In this document: piece by piece, positions 50,644 to 60,368 of the stretch
How the letters are laid out: every line of letters starts with the position of its first letter
Numbering within the stretch: the first letter of the stretch is position 1
DNA from: Acholeplasmatales bacterium
Lineage (GTDB): Bacteria > Bacillota_I > Bacilli_A > Acholeplasmatales > Anaeroplasmataceae
DNA length: 64,000 nt
Direction of reading: 5' to 3'
Assembly (NCBI GenBank): GCA_016288855.1
Contig: JAEELJ010000013.1
Location: 1 to 64,000, forward strand
Notes under the pieces: generated by a model
The model's database searches: none
Told to the model about the DNA's origin: nothing
Seen by the model: the letters and a program-made list of their open reading frames with translations, nothing else
Position numbers and translations under genes: made by a program

Positions 50644-52200
50644 ATGAGTGTTTTAAAATGCGAACATGTCTCATTTTCGTTTGGAAATAGAGATATATTA
50701 GAAGATGCTTCATTTGTTATGAATAAGGGTGAGCATATTGGTTTAATAGGTTTAAATGGTGAAGGTAAATCTACATTCATTAAAATGATTACTGGTGAAT
50801 TAACACCAGATGATGGAAAGATTGAATGGCAAAAGAATATTACTACAGGCTATTTAGATCAGTATACTACTTTATCTAAAGGTAAAACTATAAGAGAAGT
50901 TTTAAGAGAAGCATTCGAGCATGATTTCGAGCTTGAAAGACAAATGAACGAAATGTATGAAAAAATGGCTACTGCATCTGATGAAGAGATGAATGATTTA
51001 ATGGAACAAACAGGTGAAATTCAATCTACATTAGAAGCATCTGGATTCTATGATTTAGATACAAGAATTGAAGATACAGCAAATGGTTTAGGTTTAGGTG
51101 AGGTTGGTCTTGATAAGGATGTTACTATGTTATCAGGAGGACAAAGAAGTAAGGTTTTATTAACTAAATTAATCTTACAGCAACCAACTATTTTAATCCT
51201 AGATGAACCTACTAACTTCTTGGATGTAGAACAAATTGAATGGTTAAAGAATTTCTTAATTAATTATGAAAATGCATTCTTACTTGTATCACATGATGTT
51301 CCTTTCTTAAATTCAGTTGTTAATGTTATTTATCATATGGAAGATGCATCTTTTACAAGATATACAGGTAATTATGATGATTACATGAGAATGTATGAAA
51401 TTGAAAAGAGAAATCAAAATGTTGCATATGAACGTCAACAAAAAGAAATTAAAGCAATGAAGGAATTCATTAATAAAAATAAGGCAAGAGTTGCAACAAC
51501 AGACTTAGCTAAATCAAGACAAAGAAGACTTGATAAAATGGAAATTATTGATAAGGCAAAGGAAGTTATTAAGCCTACATTTAAATTCCAGGAATGTGGC
51601 GCATCAGGTAAATTCGTTGTTTCATGCGACAATTTAGTTGTTGGCTATAATGAAGCTTTATGTAAGCCAATTAACTTAGTTATTGAAAGAGGAGAAAGAG
51701 TTGCTATTCGTGGTGCGAATGGTATAGGTAAATCAACTCTTTTAAAGACAATGCTAGGCTTATTAAAGCCAATTAGTGGTAAGGTTGATTTAGATTACAA
51801 TATCCACTATGGATATTTCCAACAGGAAGAAGAAGCTTCATCTAAAAATACTGCATTAGAAGAGGTTTGGAATATGTATCCTTCTATGACTAACGCAGAA
51901 GTTAGAGCTGCACTTGCATCTTGTGGACTTACAAAAGAAAAAATAGAATCTAAAATGGTAGTTTTATCAGGTGGTGAAGCTGCAAAGGTTAGATTATGTA
52001 AAATAATGCTTCAAAAGTGTAATACACTAATTCTAGATGAACCTACAAACCACTTAGATGTATATGCTAAAGAATCATTACATGATGCTATTAAGAACTT
52101 TAAAGGAACAGTTATTTTAGTTTCACATGAGCCTGATTTCTATTCTGATTTAATTACAAGAGAAATAAACGCAGAAGAGTGGACACTAAAGATTTTATAA
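50644..52200 (+). CDS. ABC-F family ATPase
   Basis: Two ATPase domains, no TM; GLNGEGKST, GANGIGKST, LSGGQRSK, LDEPTNFLD/LDEPTNHLD. Confidence 0.93.
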   Translation: MSVLKCEHVSFSFGNRDILEDASFVMNKGEHIGLIGLNGEGKSTFIKMITGELTPDDGKIEWQKNITTGYLDQYTTLSKGKTIREVLREAFEHDFELERQMNEMYEKMATASDEEMNDLMEQTGEIQSTLEASGFYDLDTRIEDTANGLGLGEVGLDKDVTMLSGGQRSKVLLTKLILQQPTILILDEPTNFLDVEQIEWLKNFLINYENAFLLVSHDVPFLNSVVNVIYHMEDASFTRYTGNYDDYMRMYEIEKRNQNVAYERQQKEIKAMKEFINKNKARVATTDLAKSRQRRLDKMEIIDKAKEVIKPTFKFQECGASGKFVVSCDNLVVGYNEALCKPINLVIERGERVAIRGANGIGKSTLLKTMLGLLKPISGKVDLDYNIHYGYFQQEEEASSKNTALEEVWNMYPSMTNAEVRAALASCGLTKEKIESKMVVLSGGEAAKVRLCKIMLQKCNTLILDEPTNHLDVYAKESLHDAIKNFKGTVILVSHEPDFYSDLITREINAEEWTLKIL

Positions 52201-52213
52201 TCAGGAGGTCTTT

Positions 52214-53653
52214 ATGAAAGATCCAATTTTTAAGGATATTAGGGTATCTTATATCCCTGATACAAAAGTAGAAATTAATAAAAAAACTTATTTAATTCAT
52301 AATGTAATTGATGGAGAGGATATAACAGTTGATACAACTAAAAAATATCCTGAATTAAAAGAGGTTATAAAACCTAGTCCATATAGAATTCCATACCATA
52401 TGGAAGAATGTGGTGGATGTAATTTTCAGCATGTAACTTATGAATATGAGCAAAAGCTTAAAAGAGATTATTTAAATGAATTATTTAAGCCTTTTAAAAT
52501 AAAAGGTGGAATTAATCTTACTCCAATGGAAGATTATATGAATTATAGAAATAAGTCTATCATGACTTATAAGCTATCTAAGCAAAAGAAGATTACATGT
52601 GGTCTTTATGAAGAATATTCGCATAATATTGTTGCTGCAAACAATAATATATTACAAGCTAAGAAAACTAATGAGGTAATATTACAATTAAATAAGATTT
52701 TAACAAAGCATAAAATCCAAATTTATGATGAAAAAACAAGAACAGGTGTATTAAGACATGTCTATATTAGATATGGATTTAATTCGAATGAATTAATGAT
52801 TACATTTGTTACAAATGGTGAAAATTTCCCTGGAAGAAATAATGTAATTACTGATATTAAAAAAGCAAATTTAGGTATTACAACAATTGTTCAAAATATT
52901 AACCAAAGAGATACATCAATTGTATTAGGTGATAAAGAAAGAATCTTATATGGCCCAGGATTTATTTATGAAAATGTAGGTGAATATAAATTTAAAATTT
53001 CACCTAAATCATTCTTCCAAGTAAATACAAAGGGAATGGAAATATTATATAAGAAAGCCTTAGAAAACTCAGGAATCACTAAAAATGACCTTGTAATTGA
53101 TGCATATTGTGGTGTTGGTACAATATCAATTTATGCATCAAAATATGCAAAGCATGTTTATGGTGTTGAATTAAATAAAAATGCAATAATGGATGCAAAT
53201 ATTAATAAAAAGATAAATAATATTGAAAATATTACATTTATTGCAGATGATGCAACAAATTACATGACTCACCTTGCAAAAGATAGAAAACATGTAGATG
53301 TTGTAATTATGGACCCACCAAGAGAAGGCTCAACAAAGGCCTTCATTAATGCAATAAAGTATCTTGGCGCAAGAAAGGTAATATACATATCTTGTGGACC
53401 TGAAACTTTAAAAAGAGACTTATATCAATTCAGTGAAAATGGATACCAAATTAAGTCTATTGAAGGTGTTGATATGTTCCCAAGAACTATCCATTGTGAG
53501 GTCATTGCGGTTTTAGAACTTGCTGAACAAAAGAAAACATCAAAACCTAAAACTAAGATTATTTATGAAGATGATGACGATGATGAAATTAAGGAGTTAG
53601 AAGAGCTTGTAAGAAAGTATGGAACTCCAGATCCAAAACCTCATAAAAAATAA
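52214..53653 (+). CDS. 23S rRNA (uracil-5-)-methyltransferase RumA/RlmD-like
   Basis: ECGGCNFQHVTYEYEQKLK; LVIDAYCGVGTISIYAS; MDPPREGS; YISCGPETLKRDL. Confidence 0.92.
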   Translation: MKDPIFKDIRVSYIPDTKVEINKKTYLIHNVIDGEDITVDTTKKYPELKEVIKPSPYRIPYHMEECGGCNFQHVTYEYEQKLKRDYLNELFKPFKIKGGINLTPMEDYMNYRNKSIMTYKLSKQKKITCGLYEEYSHNIVAANNNILQAKKTNEVILQLNKILTKHKIQIYDEKTRTGVLRHVYIRYGFNSNELMITFVTNGENFPGRNNVITDIKKANLGITTIVQNINQRDTSIVLGDKERILYGPGFIYENVGEYKFKISPKSFFQVNTKGMEILYKKALENSGITKNDLVIDAYCGVGTISIYASKYAKHVYGVELNKNAIMDANINKKINNIENITFIADDATNYMTHLAKDRKHVDVVIMDPPREGSTKAFINAIKYLGARKVIYISCGPETLKRDLYQFSENGYQIKSIEGVDMFPRTIHCEVIAVLELAEQKKTSKPKTKIIYEDDDDDEIKELEELVRKYGTPDPKPHKK

Positions 53654-53660
53654 TATTTAA

Positions 53661-53691
53661 GGCTACTCATAATTTTTTGAGTAGCTTTTTT
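53661..53691 (+). terminator. intrinsic terminator
   Basis: aggctactcataattttttgagtagctttttt. Confidence 0.85.
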
Positions 53692-53702
53692 AACATTTTT
53701 TT

Positions 53703-53888
53703 GCAAGAATGATTTGTGTTGCAGATTCATTTGATGCAATGAATTCGAGCCGTGTTTATAGAAAGAAGCTTTCTAAAGAATATATTTTACAAGAATTAGT
53801 TGATAATAAGGGTAAGCAATTTGATCCAAAGATTGTAGATATAATGCTTAAGCTTATTAAAAAAGGTAAAATTAAATTAGAAGATTAA
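53703..53888 (+). pseudogene. HD-GYP C-terminal relic
   Basis: ARMICVADSFDAMNSSRVYRKKLSKEYILQELVDNKGKQFDPKIVDIMLKLIKKGKIKLED* begins directly after the upstream terminator T-run; not in ORF track. Confidence 0.7.
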
Positions 53889-54005
53889 AATAAGAAGTAA
53901 TCACTGTGAATTTTTAATGGTGATTACTTTTTTCTATTTATAAAATGTGCTAAAATAATAACGTATAATTAACAAATATAAATTAAATACTTACTGGAGA
54001 GAAAT

Positions 54006-54074
54006 ATGGAAGTAATGAGATGCCACAAAGGACATATTTTGAGTGAAACAAAATCTGTTTTTCTATGTAAATAA
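54006..54074 (+). other. 22-codon Cys/His micro-ORF or zinc-ribbon gene remnant
   Basis: SD ggagag then MEVMRCHKGHILSETKSVFLCK*; in-frame continuation GVYKKYKCECRG after TAA. Confidence 0.3.
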
Positions 54075-54118
54075 GGTGTTTATAAAAAATATAAGTGTGA
54101 ATGTAGGGGGATGATAAT

Positions 54119-54931
54119 ATGTCATGTGTTGTTATTACAGGTTCTGCAAGAGGCTTTGGATTTTGCCAAGCTAAAAAATTTAAAGAATTAGGATATAACG
54201 TAGTTATATCAGATATTAATGAATCTAATTTAGAAAAAGCATTATTAGAATTAAATAATATTAATGGTAATAATACTAAAGCAATTAGTGTTTTATGTAA
54301 TGTTACTAAAAAGGACGATTTAGAAAAATTATATTTTAAAGCTAAAGAAGAATTTGGTGGAGTTGAAATTTGGATTAATAACGCAGGTGTTAATTCACCA
54401 GATAAGCCAGTGTATGAGATTACTGAAAAAGAAGTAGAATTTATTATATCAGTTGATCTACTTGGTACAATTTATGGTTCTCAGGTTGCATTTAAGCATA
54501 TGCTAGAACAAGGATATGGAAAAATATATAATGTTGAAGGATACGGCTCAAATGATGCAATGATGATGGGATTAACTATGTATGGTACCTCAAAAAGAGC
54601 GGTAACTTATTTTACTCGCTCACTTGCGAAGGAATCTAATGAATTATCAGGTGGTAAGGTTAATGTTTGTAGACTTGCTCCTGGTATTATGATTACAGAT
54701 TTTATTACTCATGCAAATGGTGATAAAACTAAAATTGAATTACCTGAAAAAACTAAAAAAATCTACAATATTTTAGGAGATTATCCTGAAACAATTGTAG
54801 ATTATGTTGTTCCTAAAATGATTAAAAATAATAAGAATGATAAACAAATTATATGGTTAACAAATAGAAGAGCGTTCACTAGATTTTTAACATTTGGTTT
54901 TAAAAAAAGAGATTTTTTCAAAGAAAAGTAA
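54119..54931 (+). CDS. short-chain dehydrogenase/reductase
   Basis: VVITGSARGFGFCQAKKF; NNAGVN; YGTSKRAVTYFT. Confidence 0.92.
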   Translation: MSCVVITGSARGFGFCQAKKFKELGYNVVISDINESNLEKALLELNNINGNNTKAISVLCNVTKKDDLEKLYFKAKEEFGGVEIWINNAGVNSPDKPVYEITEKEVEFIISVDLLGTIYGSQVAFKHMLEQGYGKIYNVEGYGSNDAMMMGLTMYGTSKRAVTYFTRSLAKESNELSGGKVNVCRLAPGIMITDFITHANGDKTKIELPEKTKKIYNILGDYPETIVDYVVPKMIKNNKNDKQIIWLTNRRAFTRFLTFGFKKRDFFKEK

Positions 54932-54934
54932 TGG

Positions 54935-54962
54935 AATACCCTAGATTGGTCTAGGGTATTTT
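54935..54962. terminator. terminator
   Basis: ataccctagattggtctagggtat + T5. Confidence 0.8.
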
Positions 54963-54968
54963 TAATCT

Positions 54969-56429
54969 TTATTTACTTACTTTTTTATCACTAGGTGTAA
55001 TTGATGATGTAGGACATACTAATACACATAAGTGACATCCTACACATTTATTAGGATTTAATTTTGGTTTTCTATCTATAAATTCTAAAGCCTGATGTCC
55101 ACCATCTCTACAAGATATATAACATCTACCACATGAAACACAAGTACTTCGATTGATTTTAGGATAGATAATAAAATCTCTTTTTAAAGCCTTTGTTTCT
55201 ACTACATATTTATTATTAATTTTATATAAATCTTTCATTTGAAGATTATTTTTAGATAGATATAATGATAATCCTTCTAATAGATCATCAATAATTCTAT
55301 AGCCATATTCCATAACAGCAGTAGTAATTTGTAATGATTTTGCACCAAGTGATAAGAACATTAAAGCATCCTTGTAATTATAAATACCACCCATTGCTGA
55401 AATATGCATATTATCTAATTTTTCATTATGTGATAATTCTGATATAAATCTTAACGCAATTGGTTTAACCGAAGCACCACTTAAACCACCTACTGAGATA
55501 TATTTAGGATCATCTTTATTAGTAATGTTTTCTAAGATTCGATCTTCAGTAATAGACTTTATGGTATTTATTGCTGCTATACCTAAAGCACCACCTCTTA
55601 ATGCAGCCTCTGCAGCCTCAGACATTGTTTTGACATTAGGTGTTAATTTTGCAATAACTGGAATAGAAACAGAAGATGTAACTACCTTTGTATATCTTTC
55701 AACTAGCGCTGGTACTTGACCTATATCACTTCCTGTTTCTTCGGCAGTCATATTTGGACAACTGAAGTTTAATTCTAATGCATCAGCTCCAGCATCCATA
55801 CATCTTTTAGCTATATATGCCCATTCATTATCATCTCTACCCATGATTGATGCTAGAATGAATTTATTAGGAAATTCATGCTTAAGCTTAGTTATTATTT
55901 CCATATTTTCATCGACTGATTTTTCGCTTAATTGTTCAATGTTTTTAAAAGCAGTAAAGGTATTATTACCTTTAATTGCATTATATCTTGGTGAAGCCTC
56001 TTCCATATCAATCATAGATATAGTTTTTAAAGAACATCCTGCCCATCCCATTTCAAATGCTCTTTTAATCATTTCATAGTTAGATGAAACAACAGAAGAA
56101 GATAATAGGAATGGATTTTCTAATTCTATACCACATATGTCAGTTTTAAGTGAAGAATTATTATATTTTTCATTACTTTTATTCTTTAATAAATCTGTAA
56201 TAATATTTTTAATTTCAACACTGCCTTTAATAACACAATTATCAATACATGGTGCATTACAATCTATACAGCATTCACTTGCTCTTAAAGCTGCACCTAA
56301 GTTGTTTTCAAATCTTAATGCTCTAATAATTCTTGCTGGATCAACACCATTTTTACATGCCTTAGTACATAATGCATCATGACATAAAAGACAGCTATTT
56401 AATCCTTGCTTTAATGTATTAAATTCCAT
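54969..56429 (-). CDS. PreA-like dihydroorotate dehydrogenase-family protein with N-terminal DPD-type Fe-S domain and C-terminal 2x[4Fe-4S] ferredoxin domain
   Basis: N-term CLLCHDALCTKACKNGVDP...CCIDCNAPCIDNC; FMN barrel ICGIELENPFLLSSSVVSSNYEMI...ELNFSCPN; C-term CVSCGRCYISC...CVGCHLCVLVCP. Confidence 0.85.
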   Translation of the reverse strand: MEFNTLKQGLNSCLLCHDALCTKACKNGVDPARIIRALRFENNLGAALRASECCIDCNAPCIDNCVIKGSVEIKNIITDLLKNKSNEKYNNSSLKTDICGIELENPFLLSSSVVSSNYEMIKRAFEMGWAGCSLKTISMIDMEEASPRYNAIKGNNTFTAFKNIEQLSEKSVDENMEIITKLKHEFPNKFILASIMGRDDNEWAYIAKRCMDAGADALELNFSCPNMTAEETGSDIGQVPALVERYTKVVTSSVSIPVIAKLTPNVKTMSEAAEAALRGGALGIAAINTIKSITEDRILENITNKDDPKYISVGGLSGASVKPIALRFISELSHNEKLDNMHISAMGGIYNYKDALMFLSLGAKSLQITTAVMEYGYRIIDDLLEGLSLYLSKNNLQMKDLYKINNKYVVETKALKRDFIIYPKINRSTCVSCGRCYISCRDGGHQALEFIDRKPKLNPNKCVGCHLCVLVCPTSSITPSDKKVSK

Positions 56430-56596
56430 ATCGAATACCCCCTTTATAGGTTTTATCTAATTTAATTATAACATGAACTTTTATTATATAAGAAAATTTT
56501 GTACTATATTTAATAAAATATTTATATTAATTGAAAATTAATCTAAATAAAAGTATAATTAATTTGGTATTTAAATTTGTATAGATTGGGGTTGAA

Positions 56597-57916
56597 ATGG
56601 TGAATAATGATTCTTTATTTAGTAATGCTGAAAAGAAAGCAAATAAATTTAATCTTTACTGTTTAGTTGTTATAACTATACTTTCATTTTTTGCTATTGT
56701 TTTACATTTCATTGGCATATTTAACCTTGAAAGAGAAACATTTGTGCCAGCAATGCTACAATTAGCCATTTATAGTGCAATACCAGTTATTATATATTTA
56801 TTTATCTATTATGTGAAAAAGAATAAGAATGTTTTAGAAGAAAAATATTTTAAATTTATCATTTTATTATTTGCATATGTTAGTGTCCTAGATTTATGTA
56901 TTTCACTATCATATCACTCTGTCTTACTTTTTGCAGTACCACCATTGATGGTTGCACAGTATAAAAATAATAAATTATTATCAATTGTTACTTTTATTGC
57001 ATCTATATTGTTAGTTATTATTGCAACATATGGTTCATATATTTTTGGTCAATATGATGCTAATTTATTAAAACCATTAACTAGTGAAGAAGCAAGTGAT
57101 ATTAGAAATAGATTAAATGTTTTAACTTTTAATAGAGCAATAGCTGTTTTTTCACATTATATTTTGCCAAGAACATTAGCTATTTCAGTTGTTGATGTTA
57201 TTGCTTTAACAATTTCAAAAAGAAATAGTGAAATGATTGATGAGCAAATTAAATTAAGTAATAAGATTCAAGAAGAGATTATTGCAAAATCTAATATGCA
57301 AAATGGTGTAATTGAACACTTAGCAGATATTATTGAATCAAGAGATATTGAGACAGGAGAGCATATTAAAAGAACTAAAAAATATGTGACTATCTTAGTA
57401 GAAAAAATGAAAGAAAAGGATCAATATAAGGACTATCTTACTCCTCAAATGTGTGAATATATCATTCACGCAGCTCCATTACATGATATTGGTAAAATTG
57501 CAGTAAGTGATTTGATTTTATGTAAGCCTGGAAAACTAACTGATGAAGAATTTGATAAAATGAAAATTCATACTGTTAAGGGTGGAGAAATCATTACTAA
57601 CATATTAAATGATTTAGGAGATAAAGAATTCTTAAATGTTGCATATGATGTTGCAATCTCTCACCATGAGAAATGGAATGGTAAGGGATATCCTTATGGA
57701 ATTAAGGAAGAAGAAATTCCATTTCCAGGAAGAATAATGGCAATTGCTGATGTATTTGATGCATTAGTTGCTAAAAGAGTTTATAAGGATCCTATGCCAG
57801 TAGATAAGGCAATTGATATTATTATTAATGATGCAGGATCACATTTTGATCCAAATATTGTTGAAGTATTTAAAGAAGTTATAGATGATTTCAAAAAGAC
57901 TGCAACAGAAGAATAA
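56597..57916 (+). CDS. membrane-anchored HD-GYP phosphodiesterase
   Basis: ~6 TM then HDIGKIAVSD and HHEKWNGKGYPYG...IADVFDALVAKRVYK. Confidence 0.9.
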   Translation: MVNNDSLFSNAEKKANKFNLYCLVVITILSFFAIVLHFIGIFNLERETFVPAMLQLAIYSAIPVIIYLFIYYVKKNKNVLEEKYFKFIILLFAYVSVLDLCISLSYHSVLLFAVPPLMVAQYKNNKLLSIVTFIASILLVIIATYGSYIFGQYDANLLKPLTSEEASDIRNRLNVLTFNRAIAVFSHYILPRTLAISVVDVIALTISKRNSEMIDEQIKLSNKIQEEIIAKSNMQNGVIEHLADIIESRDIETGEHIKRTKKYVTILVEKMKEKDQYKDYLTPQMCEYIIHAAPLHDIGKIAVSDLILCKPGKLTDEEFDKMKIHTVKGGEIITNILNDLGDKEFLNVAYDVAISHHEKWNGKGYPYGIKEEEIPFPGRIMAIADVFDALVAKRVYKDPMPVDKAIDIIINDAGSHFDPNIVEVFKEVIDDFKKTATEE

Positions 57917-57962
57917 TTGAAAAATATTTTATGTTTTCAATTTGTAGTATTAGGTGGTAAAA

Positions 57963-59492
57963 ATGTTTAAGGAAATATTAATAGAGATTAAGAAGTCTTC
58001 ATTTTCAGTGCTTCCAATCTATTTTTTAATTTTATTATTACTATTATTAAAAGTAATTGATTTATCTGGATACGAGATACTTTCATTCTCTTTAGCTACT
58101 ATTTTATTAATAGTAGGTATTGCACTATTTAATTATGGTGCAGATAATGCGATGACCCCTATTGGTAAAAAAATAGGTAGAGGTCTTACTAAGCAAGGTA
58201 AAATATGGGTTTTATTCTTAGCTGTATTTGTATTTGGATTTTTAATTACAATTGCTGAACCTGATCTATCAGTTTTAGCTCAGCAAACTAAATCAGTTTT
58301 TGAAAAGCCTCTTTTAGTTATATCTATTTCAGTATCAGTTGGTTTCTTTATGTTACTAGCGATATTAAAAATAATAAAGAAAGTAAATTTAATAAGAATA
58401 TTAAGCTTACTTTATATGATTTCATTTGCCCTTGTTGCAATGATAGCATATCAAGGAAAAGAACAAATGGTTGCTTTAGCATTTGATTCAGGTGGAGTTA
58501 CAACAGGACCTATGACAGTACCATTTTTGATGGCTTTAGGTGCCGGCGTTGCATCAATTCTAGCTCAAAAGAGTGAAAAGGATGCATCATTTGGATTTAT
58601 AGCATTCTCATCAATTGGACCAGTTATCATAATGCTTTTATTATCACTTATGTCTAGTGGTAATATGACATATGAGCTTGCAGATTATTCATTATCAGAT
58701 AATTTCTTTATGAATTATATGCATTACATTTTAGAAAAATTAAAGGATGTAGGATTATCAATTGGTTTGATATTGATTTCATTCTTAGTAGTTAATTTCA
58801 TATTCTTACATTCAACTAAAAAACAATTATTATATTTAGTAAGAGGATTATTATTTGCATATATTGGTTTAGTAATATTCCTTGCAGCAGTTGATGCAAC
58901 ATATATGGGAATTGGTTATAAGATTGGTACTTTACTTGCAGATGCAGATAATTCATTAATATTATTAATTGCATTTATTATTGGTGCTTTAACAGTACTT
59001 GCAGAACCTGCGATTAAGATATTAGTTATCCAAGTAGAAGATATTACAAATGGTTTAATTAAAAGAAGAAATATGCTAATTGCTTTAGCAATTGGTGTTG
59101 GTAGTGCAATTGTATTAGCATTTACTAGAATCATTTTTAAATATTCTATCCTATATATTATTATTCCAGGATATATAACATGCTTTATCCTAGCTTTCTT
59201 TGTTCCAAAAATCTATACGGCTATCGCATTTGATGCAGGTGGAGTTGCATCAGGACCTTTAACATCAAGCTTTATTTTACCAATGGCATTAGGCTTATGC
59301 GCAGGCTTAAATGGACCTGATTCAATTCTTGCATATGGATTTGGTATTGTTTCACTTGTTGCCTTAAGTCCTCTATTATCAATTGAAATACTAGGTGTAT
59401 TCAGTGTTTTCAGTAATAGATATAAGATGAATAAAGCAATTAAAAATGTTTTAAAGGAAGACGATAAGATAATTATCTCTTTTGGTGAATAA
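57963..59492 (+). CDS. DUF1538 family membrane protein, internally duplicated
   Basis: Repeats AFDSGGVTTGPMTVPF / AFDAGGVASGPLTSSF and ITIAEPDL / TVLAEPAI. Confidence 0.85.
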   Translation: MFKEILIEIKKSSFSVLPIYFLILLLLLLKVIDLSGYEILSFSLATILLIVGIALFNYGADNAMTPIGKKIGRGLTKQGKIWVLFLAVFVFGFLITIAEPDLSVLAQQTKSVFEKPLLVISISVSVGFFMLLAILKIIKKVNLIRILSLLYMISFALVAMIAYQGKEQMVALAFDSGGVTTGPMTVPFLMALGAGVASILAQKSEKDASFGFIAFSSIGPVIIMLLLSLMSSGNMTYELADYSLSDNFFMNYMHYILEKLKDVGLSIGLILISFLVVNFIFLHSTKKQLLYLVRGLLFAYIGLVIFLAAVDATYMGIGYKIGTLLADADNSLILLIAFIIGALTVLAEPAIKILVIQVEDITNGLIKRRNMLIALAIGVGSAIVLAFTRIIFKYSILYIIIPGYITCFILAFFVPKIYTAIAFDAGGVASGPLTSSFILPMALGLCAGLNGPDSILAYGFGIVSLVALSPLLSIEILGVFSVFSNRYKMNKAIKNVLKEDDKIIISFGE

Positions 59493-59493
59493 T

Positions 59494-59814
59494 ATGAAAA
59501 ATAAAAATCTATCTAAATTATTTTTAATGGTTATAACTTTACCAAAGGGTAAAAAAGAAATTATTGGAGATATGCTTGAACGTTTTGATGTTACAGCATA
59601 TATCTCAACCTACGCAAAGGGTTCTTTAGGTAATGGTACCTCAAAGGAATTAATGTTTTGTGTAATAAAAGAGGAATTTGTTAAGGATGCTATTTTAAAG
59701 ATAGAAGATAAGTTCAATACATTTAGAAACAATGTTTCTATGATATATACAATTCCTTTATCATCAGTAATTGGTGTATCTAATTATATGATGCTATCTA
59801 ATGGAGGTAAGTAA
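59494..59814 (+). CDS. PII-like protein (divergent)
   Basis: LFLMVITLPKGKKEIIGDMLERFDVTAYISTYAKGS...KELMFCVIKEEFVKDAILKIEDKF; same size and beta-alpha-beta pattern as the next gene. Confidence 0.55.
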   Translation: MKNKNLSKLFLMVITLPKGKKEIIGDMLERFDVTAYISTYAKGSLGNGTSKELMFCVIKEEFVKDAILKIEDKFNTFRNNVSMIYTIPLSSVIGVSNYMMLSNGGK

Positions 59815-59816
59815 TA

Positions 59817-60152
59817 ATGGATATTAAATTATATAATATTGTTGCTATAGTAAATGAAGGCTATAGTGATATAGTTATATCAGTTGCTAAAGATAATGGT
59901 GCAAGAGGCGCAACAATTATTCCTGGTAACTCTAGTGTAACTGGAGATGCAATGAAACTATATGGAATTGGTGTTAAACCAGAAAAAGAAATAATATTAA
60001 TTCTTGTAAATGAAGATATTGTTGAAAATATTCTAAGTAGCTTATATGATAAGGCAGGAAGTAACACTGATGCTATGGGTGTATTCTTCACATTACCTGT
60101 AGCTCATGCATCTGAAAATATATTAAATCAATATAAGCAAAAGAAGAATTAA
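59817..60152 (+). CDS. PII-like protein
   Basis: YNIVAIVNEGYSDIVISVAKDNGARGATIIPG...KPEKEIILILVNEDIVENILSSLYDKAG...GVFFTLPV. Confidence 0.75.
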   Translation: MDIKLYNIVAIVNEGYSDIVISVAKDNGARGATIIPGNSSVTGDAMKLYGIGVKPEKEIILILVNEDIVENILSSLYDKAGSNTDAMGVFFTLPVAHASENILNQYKQKKN

Positions 60153-60158
60153 AATATA

Positions 60159-60323
60159 ATGGATGAAAAGAATAAAGATATATCTAAAGATAAAATAAAA
60201 AATAATACAAAAACTTACTTAAATAATAAAATCAGATATATACCAAAAGCGGATATTGAAATGATGAGAGAAGATAATTATGAAGTAAGTGGTATAAAAA
60301 CAAAAAAGAAATATAAATATTGA
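60159..60323 (+). CDS. 54-aa basic small protein (not in ORF track)
   Basis: MDEKNKDISKDKIKNNTKTYLNNKIRYIPKADIEMMREDNYEVSGIKTKKKYKY*; 6 nt after PII-like gene; weak SD. Confidence 0.4.
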   Translation: MDEKNKDISKDKIKNNTKTYLNNKIRYIPKADIEMMREDNYEVSGIKTKKKYKY

Positions 60324-60350
60324 TACCAAGTCTTTGACTTGGTATTTATT
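60323..60350 (+). terminator. terminator of DUF1538-PII operon
   Basis: ATACCAAG tctttga CTTGGTAT then T-rich. Confidence 0.7.
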
Positions 60351-60368
60351 ATATGTGATAAAATAAAT

